A stretch of DNA of 64,000 nt from Roseicella frigidaeris (GTDB taxonomy: Bacteria; Pseudomonadota; Alphaproteobacteria; Acetobacterales; Acetobacteraceae), in NCBI RefSeq assembly GCF_003258945.1, contig NZ_QLIX01000016.1:1-64000 (forward strand), given 5' to 3'. The stretch's first letter is position 1, and every line of letters starts with the position of its first letter. The translations under genes and the position numbers were made by a program. Under the pieces are notes generated by a model. The model searched no databases. It was not told the DNA's origin and saw nothing but the letters and a program-made list of their open reading frames with translations. Of this stretch, positions 7,646 through 15,932 are shown piece by piece.

Positions 7646-8614
7646 TTGACCCGGAGCGGCCGGGCTTGGCATGTCGATGCCGTGACCCGCCCCCTCCGCG
7701 CCGCGCTTCCCGCCCTCCTCCTCCTTGCCTCGCCGGCCTTCGGGCAGAGCAGCCTCGGCCAGGCGGGGTCGCTGCCGCCGCCGCGCGCCGCCGCGCCGGT
7801 GGCCCCAACGGCCGCCCCGACGCCACCGGCCGCGCCCGAGGCGGCGCGGCCCCGGCCGCCGGCCGCTGCGAAGGCAGCGGAGGCGAAGCCGGAGAAGGCG
7901 CCCGAAAAGGCCGCGGCACGGCCCGCCGCGCCGCCGGAGAAGCCCGCCGACCGCCGCGCCGCCCCCGTGGCGGAGAAGCCCGCCGAGAAGCCCCCGGCGC
8001 ATGCGACGCCGACGGTCCAGCCGAAGCCCGGCAGCACCGCCGCCAAGCCGGCCACCCCCGCCGCCGCGGCCCGCCGCAAGCCAGCCCCGGCGGCGGCGGC
8101 GGCCACCGCCGCGGGGGTCGCCGCGGGCGCGGCCGCCGTCGCCCTGCCCGCGCCGGTGCCGGCCGCGCCGCCGCGGCCGAGCCTCGGCCCGGCCACCGGC
8201 CTGCCGCTGCCGCGCTTCGCCGCGCTCGGCTCCAACCAGGTGAACCTGCGGATCGGCCCCGATCTCCGCTACAAGATCGAGTGGACCTACCAGCGCAAGG
8301 ACCTGCCGGTGCAGATCGTGGAGGAGCACGAGAACTGGCGCCGCATCCGCGATCCGGAGGGGACCGAGGGCTGGGTGCAGCGGCCGCTGCTGACCTCGCG
8401 CCGCAGCTTCCTCGTGCAGGGCGAGGAGCGGGTGCTGCGCAGCCGGCCGGAGCCGGAGGCGGCGCCGGTCGCCCGGCTGAAGCCCGGCGTCATCGGCACG
8501 ATCCGGCGCTGCGAGGCGGAGAGCGCCTGGTGCGAGGCGCGGGTCGGCGACTATCGCGGCTGGATCCGCCGCTCCGAGGTCTGGGGCGTGGCGCCGGACG
8601 AGGCGGTGAATTAG
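7646..8614 (+). CDS. Secreted SH3-domain protein
   Basis: An exported protein of up to 322 residues. After a hydrophobic signal segment (LRAALPALLLLASPAFG, about residues 17-33) comes a long Ala/Pro/Lys low-complexity linker to about residue 190. Two bacterial SH3-like repeats follow (NQVNLRIGPDLRYKIEWTY with GWVQRPLL; VLRSRPEPEA with WCEARVGDYRGWI), the DUF1058/SH3_4 type thought to bind the cell wall. Two starts compete: TTG at 7646 with GAAGGG six bases upstream, and GTG at 7682, which gives a conventional signal peptide without a good Shine-Dalgarno. The linker suggests it spans the periplasm. Confidence 0.82.
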   Translation: MTRSGRAWHVDAVTRPLRAALPALLLLASPAFGQSSLGQAGSLPPPRAAAPVAPTAAPTPPAAPEAARPRPPAAAKAAEAKPEKAPEKAAARPAAPPEKPADRRAAPVAEKPAEKPPAHATPTVQPKPGSTAAKPATPAAAARRKPAPAAAAATAAGVAAGAAAVALPAPVPAAPPRPSLGPATGLPLPRFAALGSNQVNLRIGPDLRYKIEWTYQRKDLPVQIVEEHENWRRIRDPEGTEGWVQRPLLTSRRSFLVQGEERVLRSRPEPEAAPVARLKPGVIGTIRRCEAESAWCEARVGDYRGWIRRSEVWGVAPDEAVN

Positions 8615-8616
8615 GG

Positions 8617-8720
8617 AAGATCCCGATCAGGCGGACTCACCTGGTCGGGTGAAGAGGCTCTGAAAACAGGAGCCTAGGGCGCCCCGCAAAGCCGCTCCGC
8701 GGCTCCGCGGGGGCACGCCT
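8617..8720 (+). repeat. Hairpin repeat family B, copy 1
   Basis: Two hairpins separated by a conserved linker, GTGAAGAGGCTCTGAAAACA followed by GGAGCCTAGGGCGC. The first arm pair is CCGATCAGG with CCTGGTCGGG (one G-U pair). The second is CCCCGC with GCGGGG, enclosing AGCCGC/GCGGCT. The same design is found at 37.9 kb, and the linker core GCTCTGAAAACA at 23.2 kb on the other strand. It lies between the convergent SH3 and Cys-rich genes and probably terminates transcription from both sides. Confidence 0.75.
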
Positions 8721-9075
8721 ATTGCGGGATGATCTGCCCGCTCTCGCCGTTGCAGCTGCAAAAGCTGCCGACCGCCGAGGCCGGCACCTGGCAGAGGCCG
8801 CTGAAGCTGCGGCAGGTCGGGCTGACCGCATTCGGCCCACCCGGCCCGAGGCCGAGCGGCACCACCACCTTCCCGGCATCCTGCCGCCCCTGGAAGGTGC
8901 AGAAGCAGAGCGAGCCGGGCGGGGCCGGCGCGGTGGCGCAGATCCCGAACTCGGTCTGGCACTGCGTGTTGCGCTGCGCCGCGGCCGGCGCCGTGGCCAG
9001 CGGGGCGGCGAGCAAGGCCGCCAGCGCCGCCAGGGCGAGGCGGCGCGGGCCCTGGGCTGCTGATCTCCGCGTCAT
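8719..9075 (-). CDS. Secreted Cys-rich protein with two C-x6-C-x10-C-x-C modules
   Basis: A 118-residue protein with a signal peptide ([21 protein letters not shown], cleavage near residue 34). The mature region has eight cysteines in an internal duplication: Cys39-x6-Cys46-x10-Cys57-x-Cys59 and Cys88-x6-Cys95-x10-Cys106-x-Cys108. Both modules include an F/S-G-[IL]-C and an S-[LF]-C-x-C segment. The regular spacing suggests disulfide bonds or metal binding in the periplasm. I do not recognise the family. The ATG was chosen because GGAAGGAGGG lies upstream. The GH13 gene ends 73 bp upstream on the same strand, so the pair may share a transcript. Confidence 0.75.
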   Translation of the reverse strand: MTRRSAAQGPRRLALAALAALLAAPLATAPAAAQRNTQCQTEFGICATAPAPPGSLCFCTFQGRQDAGKVVVPLGLGPGGPNAVSPTCRSFSGLCQVPASAVGSFCSCNGESGQIIPQ

Positions 9076-9148
9076 CTCCGGCACGCCCTCCTTCCGCGAT
9101 TCCGCCGCGGCAGCTTCGGGGGGAAAGGTGGCAAAAGGAAGGAGGCGC

Positions 9149-10813
9149 CTATTTCGCCGGGGCGAGGTCGCGCACCGGCGCCGTGGCCGGGACCAGCAGG
9201 GCGAAGCCATGCGCCGGCAGCACCCCGTCCGGCGCGCCGAAGCCGCCGAGCCCGCAGCGTCCCCCGACGAGGCCGGGCGGCAGCGCGGCGGGCTCGCCGG
9301 AGAGGTTGAAGACGAGGTCCACGCGCCGCCCCGCCGCCTCCCGCCGGAAGCCGAGGAGCGGCGCCGGCAGGTCGAGCGGGCTCGTCTCGCCTCGCCGCAG
9401 CGCCGGCTCGTCGCGCCGCAGCCAGAGCAGGGCGCGGGTGAATCGCAGCAGGCTGTGGGGGTCGCGCTCCTGGGCATCGACGGCCAGCGCGCGATGCGCC
9501 GCCGGCACCGGCAGCCAGGGGCAGGACCAGGCCTCGGTGAAGCCGGCGAAGCGCTCGCCGCCGGTCCAGGGCATCGGCGTGCGGCTGCCGTCGCGGCCCT
9601 TGAACTCCGGCCAGTAGGCGATGCCGAAGGGGTCGCGGATCTCGTCCTCCTGCAACTGCGCCTCGGGCAGGCCGAGCTCCTCGCCCTGGTAGAGGCAGGC
9701 GCTGCCCGGCAGGGTGAGGAGCAGGGCGAGCAGCAGCCGGGTGAAGCGGCCATCGGCCCGGCCGCCCGGCGCCCAGCGCGTGGCGGCGCGCTCGACATCG
9801 TGGTTGGAGAAGGACCAGCAGGGCCAGCCGCGGGCGGTGGCGGCGATGGCGTCGCGCAGCAGCGCCTCGAGCGTCGGCCGGTCGAAGCCGTGCCGCAGCG
9901 GCCGCAGCGTATAGGCCATGTGCAGCAGGTCGGGCGCGCCGGTATAGGCGGCGATGCGGTCGAAGGCGCCGTCCTGCGAGGAGACCTCGCCGAGCGCCAC
10001 CGTGCCCGGATACTCGTCGAGCAGCGCCCGGATCCGCCGCAGCACGCCCAGGCTGGCGGGCTGGATCATGTCGTGGTCGTGCCGCTGCAGGGCGAAGAGC
10101 TTGGCCGGCACCTGACCGCCCGGCGCCGGCGCCGCCGGGTTGCTGCGCAGCGCCAGGTCATGCGTCAGGAAATCGACGGCATCGAGGCGGAAGCCGTCCA
10201 CGCCGCGGTCGAGCCAGAAGCGCGCGATGTCGAGCAGCGCCTCCATCGCCTGCGGGGTTTGCAGGTTCAGCGTGGGCTGCGAGGGCAGGAAATGGTGCAG
10301 GAAATACTGCCGCCGGCGCGGCTCCCAGCTCCAGGCGCTGCCGCCGAAGACGCTGAGCCAGTTGTTGGGCGGCATGCCGTCCGGCGCCGGGTCGGCCCAG
10401 ACATACCAGTCGGCCATGGGGCCGCTGCGGCTGCGGCGGCTGGCGGCGAACCAGGGATGCTGGTCCGAGGTATGCCCGCCCACCAGGTCGACCAGCAGCT
10501 TCAGCCCGCGCGCATGCGCCGCCTGCAGCACCCGGTCGAAATCCGCCAGCGAGCCGAAGGCCGGGTCGATCGCGCAGTGGTCCGCGACGTCGTAGCCGAA
10601 ATCCCGCTGCGGCGAGGCATAGACCGGGCAGAGCCAGATCCCGTCCACGCCGAGCCGGGCGATGTGGTCCAGGCGCCCGAGCAGGCCCGGCAGGTCGCCG
10701 ATGCCGTCGCCATCCGAATCCGCGAAGCTGCGGGGATAGACCTGGTAGAGGACCGCGCCGCGCCACCATTCCGCCTGCTGCACACCGCACCTCGCGCGCT
10801 GGTGGAGATCCAC
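9149..10813 (-). CDS. GH13 alpha-glucosidase/alpha-amylase family enzyme
   Basis: A 554-residue cytosolic-looking GH13 enzyme (no signal peptide) of the alpha-glucosidase/oligo-1,6-glucosidase type. YQVYPRSFADSDGDGIGDL at 23-41 is the family N-terminal signature. The nucleophile is Asp211 (FRLDA), the acid/base Glu276 (ALGEV) and the transition-state Asp339 (SNHD). Region I is DLVGGH (109-114), with Gly in the position usually held by Asn; some AglA-like enzymes also vary here. The paralogue at 41.2-42.8 kb keeps DYVPNH. Likely substrates are short alpha-glucans, sucrose or trehalose-type sugars. Confidence 0.92.
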   Translation of the reverse strand: MDLHQRARCGVQQAEWWRGAVLYQVYPRSFADSDGDGIGDLPGLLGRLDHIARLGVDGIWLCPVYASPQRDFGYDVADHCAIDPAFGSLADFDRVLQAAHARGLKLLVDLVGGHTSDQHPWFAASRRSRSGPMADWYVWADPAPDGMPPNNWLSVFGGSAWSWEPRRRQYFLHHFLPSQPTLNLQTPQAMEALLDIARFWLDRGVDGFRLDAVDFLTHDLALRSNPAAPAPGGQVPAKLFALQRHDHDMIQPASLGVLRRIRALLDEYPGTVALGEVSSQDGAFDRIAAYTGAPDLLHMAYTLRPLRHGFDRPTLEALLRDAIAATARGWPCWSFSNHDVERAATRWAPGGRADGRFTRLLLALLLTLPGSACLYQGEELGLPEAQLQEDEIRDPFGIAYWPEFKGRDGSRTPMPWTGGERFAGFTEAWSCPWLPVPAAHRALAVDAQERDPHSLLRFTRALLWLRRDEPALRRGETSPLDLPAPLLGFRREAAGRRVDLVFNLSGEPAALPPGLVGGRCGLGGFGAPDGVLPAHGFALLVPATAPVRDLAPAK

Positions 10814-10923
10814 CGGTCAATCATGTGAAGGAATGATTGCGATAGCGAGAGAGTCTGTCCAGCGAAATGAAACTAAGCGTTGTTGGATCGGGTGGGACCT
10901 GTGACATTTAGGTTGTGGAAGCG
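10814..10923. other. Spacer of lower GC, no gene seen
   Basis: 110 bp between the GH13 gene start and the copZ stop, both on the minus strand. It is visibly less GC-rich than its surroundings (for example GAAATGAAACTAAGCG). It should hold the GH13 promoter and the copper-operon terminator, but I see no strong hairpin. It could also be a short insertion remnant. Confidence 0.3.
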
Positions 10924-11118
10924 TCAGGCGGCGACCTTGTAGCCCTCCTCCTCGATCAGCGCCGCGACGCGGGCGGCGGGCAGGCTGGTCTCGGCCCGGA
11001 CCAGCCCGGCCGCGAGATCGACCGCCACCTCGGCCTTCGGGTCCGCGCCCCGGATCGCCTCGGTCACCGCCCGCACGCAGTGCCCGCAGCTCATGCCTTC
11101 GACCTTCAGCTCGATCAT
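10924..11118 (-). CDS. copZ: CopZ-like copper chaperone (HMA domain)
   Basis: A 64-residue single heavy-metal-associated domain. The copper-binding GMSCGHC motif (Cys11, Cys14) follows the first strand, and the family EEGYKV lies at the C-terminus. It carries Cu(I) in the cytosol and hands it to the CopA ATPase. Its ATG overlaps the cueR stop by the 4-bp ATGA arrangement, so it is the third gene of copA-cueR-copZ and translationally coupled. The start was set at this ATG because earlier in-frame sequence is a shadow of cueR. Confidence 0.93.
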   Translation of the reverse strand: MIELKVEGMSCGHCVRAVTEAIRGADPKAEVAVDLAAGLVRAETSLPAARVAALIEEEGYKVAA

Positions 11119-11522
11119 CCCTGGCGTCCTTCCAACTCGTCCAGAATGGGGCAGTCCGGGCGGGCATCGCCGTGGCAATGCGCCGCCAGGTGCTTCAGGC
11201 TGTTCGCCACCGATTGCAGCACCCGCGCCTTCTCCTCCAGCGCCGCGACATGCGCCAGCGCCAGGCGCCGCACCTCGGCGCTGGCCCGGCCGCGGTCGTG
11301 CCAGAGCGCCAGCAGCCGGCGGATGTCCTCGAGCGGGAAGGCGAGGTCGCGGGCATGGCGGATGAAGCGCAGCGCGGCCAGCTCGGGCTCGGCATAGCGC
11401 CGGTAGCCATTCGCCTGCCGCGCCGGATGCAGCAGCCCGATCGCCTCGTAGTGCCGGATCATCTTCTCCGAGACGCCGGTCGCCCGCGACGCCTCGCCGA
11501 TCGTCACCGCCGGGCGGCTCAT
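11115..11522 (-). CDS. cueR: CueR copper-responsive MerR-family activator
   Basis: A 135-residue MerR-family regulator. The winged helix ([20 protein letters not shown], residues 7-26) precedes GYRRY and a dimerisation helix. Near the C-terminus CHGDARPDC gives Cys-x7-Cys, the spacing of the Cu(I)/Ag(I)/Au(I) site of CueR. It distorts promoters with an overlong spacer; such a promoter stands upstream of copA. The ATG overlaps the copA stop (ATGA), and copZ overlaps its own stop. CueR therefore sits within the operon it is likely to activate, giving positive autoregulation. Confidence 0.93.
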   Translation of the reverse strand: MSRPAVTIGEASRATGVSEKMIRHYEAIGLLHPARQANGYRRYAEPELAALRFIRHARDLAFPLEDIRRLLALWHDRGRASAEVRRLALAHVAALEEKARVLQSVANSLKHLAAHCHGDARPDCPILDELEGRQG

Positions 11523-13921
11523 GCCGCATCCCTCCCGTCCGGGCGCCAGCGTGCCAGCAGCAGCGCATTGGCCAGCACCGAGACCGAGGAGAGCGCCATC
11601 GCCGCCCCGGCCACCACCGGCGAGAGCAGCCCGGCGGCCGCCAGCGGCAGGCCGAGCAGGTTGTAGCCGAAGGCCCAGGCGAGGTTCTGCCGGATCTTGC
11701 GCAGGGTCCGCCGCGTCACCGCGATCGCCGCCGGCACCAGCGCCGGGTCGCCGCGCAGCAGGGTGATGCCGGCGGCCTCGATCGCCACGTCGGTCCCGGT
11801 GCCCATGGCGATGCCGAGCTCGGCGGCGGCCAGGGCCGGCGCGTCGTTGACGCCGTCGCCGACCATGGCGACGCGCTCCCCGGCCTGCCGCCAGGCGGCG
11901 ACGCGCGCCGCCTTGTCGGCCGGCAGCACCTCGGCGGCGACATCCTCGAGACCGAGCCGGGCGGCGAGGGAGGCGGCCGCGGCGCGGCTGTCGCCGGTCA
12001 GCATCGCCGGCTTCAGGCCGAGCGCCCTGAGGCCGGCGATGGCCGCCGCGGCCCCCGGCTTCGGCGCGTCCTCGAAGGCGAGGAGGGCGAGGACCCGCGG
12101 CGCCGGCGCGGTCTCGACCAGCCAGGCAAGGCTGCGGCCCAGCCCCTCCTCGGCCGCGGCGGCGGCGGCGAGCGGCCCGGGATCGGCGCCCGATTCCCGC
12201 AGGGCGCGCGGGCTGCCGAGCAGCAGGGCGCGCCCCGCCACCCGCCCGGCGACGCCGCGGCCGGGCAGGGCGCGGAAATCCGCGGCGGCAGGCGGCGTCC
12301 CGGCAGACGCGGCGAGCACGGCGCGGGCCAAGGGGTGCTCGCTGCCGGATTGCAGCGCCGCGGCCAGGGGCAACGCCTCCTCCCGCGTGACGCCCGCCGC
12401 CGGGTGCAGGGCGGCGAGGCGCGGCTTGCCCTCGCTCAGCGTGCCGGTCTTGTCGAAGGCGACCAGCGTGATCCCCTGCGCCCGCTCGATCGCCTCGGCG
12501 TCGCGGATCAGGATGCCGGCCCGCGCCGCGGCGCCGGTGCCGGCCATGATGGCGGCGGGCGTGGCGAGGCCGAGGGCGCAGGGGCAGGAGATGACCAGCA
12601 CGGCGACGGCATGCAGCAGCGCCGTCTCCACCCCCGCCCCGGCGAGCCACCAGCCGAGCAGGGTGAGCAGGGCGATGCCGATGACGACCGGGACGAAGAC
12701 CGCGCTCACCCGGTCCACCAGCCGCTGCACCGGCGCCCGGCTGGCCTGCGCCGCGGCGACCAGGGCGGCGACGCGGGCCAGCACCGTCTCCTGCCCCACC
12801 GCCTCGGCCGCGATCACCAGCCGCCCGTCGAGGGCGATGGTGCCGGTCGAGACCCGGGCGCCCTTCTCCTTCTCGACGGCCCGGCTCTCGCCGGTCAGGG
12901 CGCTCTCGTCGACCCCCGCCTGGCCCTCGATCACCCTGCCATCGGCCGGGATGCGCTCGCCCGGGCGGACCACCACGCGGTCGCCGGCGGCGAGGGCGAT
13001 GGCCGGCACCTCCTCCTCGATGCCGGCGGCGGTGAGGCGCCGCGCGGTGCGCGGCCGCAGCTCGAGCAGGGCGCGGATCGCCGCGCCGGTCGCCCGCCGG
13101 GCCCGCGCCTCCAGCCATTTGCCGAGCAGGATGAAGAGGATGACGGTGGCGCTGGCCTCGAAATAGAGGTGGTGCCCGGCCGCCGGGCCGTGCGTCGCCA
13201 GCATCCAGAGCGAGAGGCCGAAGGCCGCCGTGGTGCCGAGCGCGACCAGCAGGTCCATGTTGCCGGTGCCGGCGTGCAGCGCCGCCCAGCCGGCGCGGTA
13301 GAAGCGGGCGCCAAGCCAGAATTGCACCGGCGCGGCGAGGGCGAGCTGAACCCAGGGATGCGGCATCCAGTCGCGCCCGAGGCCCATGCCGAGCATGCCG
13401 ATGAGGAAGGGCGCGGCGAGGAGGGCGGCGAGGATCAGGTCGCGCCGCTCCCGCCCGCCCGGCGCGGCCGCCGTCGCCGTGTCCGCCGCCGCCGAGCGGA
13501 CCTCGTAGCCCGCGCGGCGGATCGCGTCGGCGAGCGCCGCCTCCTCCGTCCCGGCCAGCAGGCGGAGGCGCGCCGTCTCGGTGGCGAGGTTCACGCTCGC
13601 CTCCAGCACGCCCGGCACGCGGCGCAGCGCCTTCTCGACGCGGAGCGCGCAGGTGGCGCAGGTCATGCCGGCGATGCCGAGGCTGAGCGTGGTCTCCGGC
13701 ACGGCGTAGCCGGCCCGCGCCACCGCCGCGACGAGCTCGGGCAGCGGGGCGGTGCCCGTGATCTCGGCCCGCTCGCTGGCGGCGTTGACCGAGGCCGCCT
13801 CGACGCCCGGCACCCTGGCCAGGGCGCGCTGCACCCGCGTGGCGCAGGCGGCGCAGGTCATGCCGGCGATCGGCAGGGAGCGGGTCGATGTCGGGGCGGG
13901 GGCGAGGGGGGCTTCGGGCAT
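11519..13921 (-). CDS. copA: Copper-exporting P1B-type ATPase CopA
   Basis: An 800-residue Cu(I) efflux ATPase of the inner membrane. Two N-terminal metal-binding domains carry GMTCAAC (Cys23, Cys26) and GMTCATC (Cys88, Cys91). A membrane domain with eight helices includes the CPCALG transport motif. The soluble domains carry the TGES actuator loop, the phosphorylated Asp in DKTGT, the HP motif (GSEHPLA) and [11 protein letters not shown]. An ATG 30 bp upstream (13951) lies inside the CueR dyad and is rejected. Even the chosen ATG at 13921 is only a few bases past the predicted transcript start. Length and domain order are normal. Confidence 0.95.
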   Translation of the reverse strand: MPEAPLAPAPTSTRSLPIAGMTCAACATRVQRALARVPGVEAASVNAASERAEITGTAPLPELVAAVARAGYAVPETTLSLGIAGMTCATCALRVEKALRRVPGVLEASVNLATETARLRLLAGTEEAALADAIRRAGYEVRSAAADTATAAAPGGRERRDLILAALLAAPFLIGMLGMGLGRDWMPHPWVQLALAAPVQFWLGARFYRAGWAALHAGTGNMDLLVALGTTAAFGLSLWMLATHGPAAGHHLYFEASATVILFILLGKWLEARARRATGAAIRALLELRPRTARRLTAAGIEEEVPAIALAAGDRVVVRPGERIPADGRVIEGQAGVDESALTGESRAVEKEKGARVSTGTIALDGRLVIAAEAVGQETVLARVAALVAAAQASRAPVQRLVDRVSAVFVPVVIGIALLTLLGWWLAGAGVETALLHAVAVLVISCPCALGLATPAAIMAGTGAAARAGILIRDAEAIERAQGITLVAFDKTGTLSEGKPRLAALHPAAGVTREEALPLAAALQSGSEHPLARAVLAASAGTPPAAADFRALPGRGVAGRVAGRALLLGSPRALRESGADPGPLAAAAAAEEGLGRSLAWLVETAPAPRVLALLAFEDAPKPGAAAAIAGLRALGLKPAMLTGDSRAAAASLAARLGLEDVAAEVLPADKAARVAAWRQAGERVAMVGDGVNDAPALAAAELGIAMGTGTDVAIEAAGITLLRGDPALVPAAIAVTRRTLRKIRQNLAWAFGYNLLGLPLAAAGLLSPVVAGAAMALSSVSVLANALLLARWRPDGRDAA

Positions 13922-13931
13922 GGCTGGACGG

Positions 13932-13962
13932 TATGTGGGGTCTCCCATCATGGGAGGGTCAA
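13932..13962 (-). promoter_or_regulatory. CueR-type promoter of the copper operon
   Basis: Read on the minus strand, TTGACC (13962-13957) is followed by a 19-bp spacer and the -10-like CACATA (13937-13932). Centred in the spacer is a perfect 15-bp dyad, CTCCCATGATGGGAG (13956-13942). A dyad inside a 19-20 bp spacer directly after TTGACC is the hallmark of MerR/CueR-activated promoters (consensus ACCTTCC...GGAAGG). The predicted start of transcription, about 7 bp after the -10, falls around 13925, next to the copA ATG at 13921. Confidence 0.8.
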
Positions 13963-13998
13963 GGCCCCCCCCGCATCGGGGCCGGGCGACCGGGGATC

Positions 13999-14829
13999 GT
14001 GACCGCGGCCCACCCTCGCCGCCGCGCCCGGCGGCCCCATCTGGGCGGCGTGCCCGACGCCGCGTCCCCCGACCTGCTGGCGGCCTTGCGCGCCATGCCC
14101 CCCGGCCTGGCGCCGGCCGAGCCCCCGGCGGCGGCGCTGGCGGCGGAGGCCTGGCGGGAAGCCTGGCGGCCGCCGCGGGTGCGGCTGCTGCTGCTGGCCG
14201 AGAGCCATATGGCGACCTCGGCCGCCGAGCTGGCCCTGACGCCGCTCCCGTCGCCCGGCTGGCCGCGGCCGGCGGGCTTCGTCCGGCATCTCTACTGCCC
14301 CGCCTATGGCGAGCCGGCGCTGCTGCCCGCCGGCGCGGCGGCGGCCGGCCCGGCCAATGCCGGCACGCCGCAATACTGGCGGCTGCTGGCCGGCCTGGCG
14401 GGCTGCCCGATGCCGGGCCGCGCCGCGCTGCCGGACCTCGCCGCCCGGCTGGCGGCCAAGGCGGCGCTGCTGCGCGGGCTGCGGGCGCGCGGCATCTGGC
14501 TGACCGATGCCTCTCTGGTGGCGCTGGCCGGGCCGGGCGGGGCGCGGGCGGCGCCGCGGCTGCAGGCCCTGGCGCTCCGCGCGAGCTGGCACCGCTACCA
14601 TGCGGCGCGGCTGCCCGCCCTGGCGCCGGCGCATGTCGTCGTCATCGGCCGCGGCGTCGCCGCCGTGCTCGGCCCGGCGCTCGATGCCGCCTTCCCCGGG
14701 CGCTGGCAGGCCGTGCCGCAGCCGATGGGGGCCCGCGGCGCCGGTCCCGCCGCCGCGTTGCAGGCGGCGCTGACCCTGGCGGCGAGCCGCTTCGCGCCAG
14801 AGGGGGGCGACGGCCGGTGCCGTGATTGA
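13999..14829 (+). CDS. Hypothetical protein, possibly UDG-like fold
   Basis: A protein of about 276 residues with coding-like composition and no signal peptide. Segments in order are [44 protein letters not shown], a [22 protein letters not shown] block and [18 protein letters not shown] short strand ending in E-S-H, a later I-W-L-x-D and a hydrophobic strand with GRGVAA loosely recall the uracil-DNA-glycosylase-like fold, but I would not assign a function. The GTG at 13999 was preferred to earlier starts because those overlap the divergent copA promoter; GTG at 14050 and ATG at 14096 are alternatives. Confidence 0.6.
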   Translation: MTAAHPRRRARRPHLGGVPDAASPDLLAALRAMPPGLAPAEPPAAALAAEAWREAWRPPRVRLLLLAESHMATSAAELALTPLPSPGWPRPAGFVRHLYCPAYGEPALLPAGAAAAGPANAGTPQYWRLLAGLAGCPMPGRAALPDLAARLAAKAALLRGLRARGIWLTDASLVALAGPGGARAAPRLQALALRASWHRYHAARLPALAPAHVVVIGRGVAAVLGPALDAAFPGRWQAVPQPMGARGAGPAAALQAALTLAASRFAPEGGDGRCRD

Positions 14830-14861
14830 CAGCCGGGCATGATCCGGGGAGAGGGCGCGCC

Positions 14862-15932
14862 ATGCCGCGCTCCCCTTCGCTCGCCGCCCTGCTGCTCCTC
14901 GCCACCGCCACTGGTGCCACCACTGCCGCCCTGGCGCAGACCGGGCTGCCGCCGGGCGAGACCTTCCATGTCATGAACCGCACCGGCGCCGATGCGCGCG
15001 AGCTGAACGCCGTGCGCAGCCCGCGCGGCGCCGGCAACGACTGGGGCCGCAACCTGCTCGACCCGGAGCGGCCGCTGCGGCCGGATCGCGGCTTCAACAT
15101 CCGCCCGGCCGAGGGCGCGGGCTGCCGCTTCGACCTGCGCCTGGTGCTGGCCGATGGCCGCGAGAGCGTGCTGCGCGACCAGGACATCTGCGCCGACCGC
15201 GAGGTGGAGCTGCAGGCCGCCGCCCGGCCGGCGGCGCCGCTGCCCGTGCCGGTGCAGCCGCCGCCGCAGGTGAAGGAGCAGCGGCCGAACCCCAATGCCC
15301 GGCGCGTCGCCACCGGCACCGGCTTCCTCGTCGCGCCCGACCGGGTGATGACCAACCACCATGTCATCGATGGTTGCGACCGCATCGTGGTGCGGGCGCC
15401 GGACAACCGCTGGCTCGGCGCGGTGCCGCCGGCGCGGGTGGACGAGGCGCTCGACCTCGCCCTGCTGGCGGTGCCCGGCCTGCCCGGCCCGGCGCTCGCC
15501 TTCCGCAGCGCCCCGGCGGTGCGGCGCGGCGAGGGGGTGGTGGTCTATGGCTACCCGCTGGCCGGCATCCTCTCGGATTCCGTGCTGACCCGGGGCGAGA
15601 TCAACGGCCTCGCCGGCCTCGCCGACAACCGCAGCCAGTTCCAGGTGAGCGCGCCGGTGCAGCCGGGCAATTCCGGCGGGCCGATGCTCGACATGCAGGG
15701 CCATGTGGTCGGCGTCGTCGTCTCCAAGCTGAATGCCCAGCGGATCGCCAAGGCGACGGGCGACATCCCGCAGAACATCAATTTCGCGGTGAAGGGCGAG
15801 GCGGCGCTCGCCTTCCTGCAACGCGCCGGGGTGCCGCCGCAGCTCGCCGAGAGCCGCGGCGCCGAGCGCGGCGCGGCCGATATCGGCGAGGTGGCGGCGC
15901 GCAGCACGGTCTTCATCCGGTGCGAGAAGTAG
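14862..15932 (+). CDS. Secreted trypsin-like serine protease
   Basis: A 356-residue exported protease. A signal peptide (LAALLLLATATGATTAALA) is followed by a domain of about 100 residues with FHVMNRTGADARELNAVR, then a Pro-rich linker and a trypsin-like peptidase domain. The triad is His167 (TNHHVID), Asp198 (ALDLALL) and Ser271 (GNSGGPM). No PDZ domain follows, unlike HtrA/DegP. The ATG at 14862 is preceded by GGGGAGAGG. The stop lies 20 bp inside the 3' end of the convergent MFS gene, so the two coding regions overlap tail to tail. Confidence 0.9.
   Translation: MPRSPSLAALLLLATATGATTAALAQTGLPPGETFHVMNRTGADARELNAVRSPRGAGNDWGRNLLDPERPLRPDRGFNIRPAEGAGCRFDLRLVLADGRESVLRDQDICADREVELQAAARPAAPLPVPVQPPPQVKEQRPNPNARRVATGTGFLVAPDRVMTNHHVIDGCDRIVVRAPDNRWLGAVPPARVDEALDLALLAVPGLPGPALAFRSAPAVRRGEGVVVYGYPLAGILSDSVLTRGEINGLAGLADNRSQFQVSAPVQPGNSGGPMLDMQGHVVGVVVSKLNAQRIAKATGDIPQNINFAVKGEAALAFLQRAGVPPQLAESRGAERGAADIGEVAARSTVFIRCEK

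Noticed and set aside
13922-13951. ATG 30 bp upstream of the chosen copA start
   Set aside because: It lies inside the CueR dyad, upstream of the predicted transcription start, so it cannot be in the mRNA.
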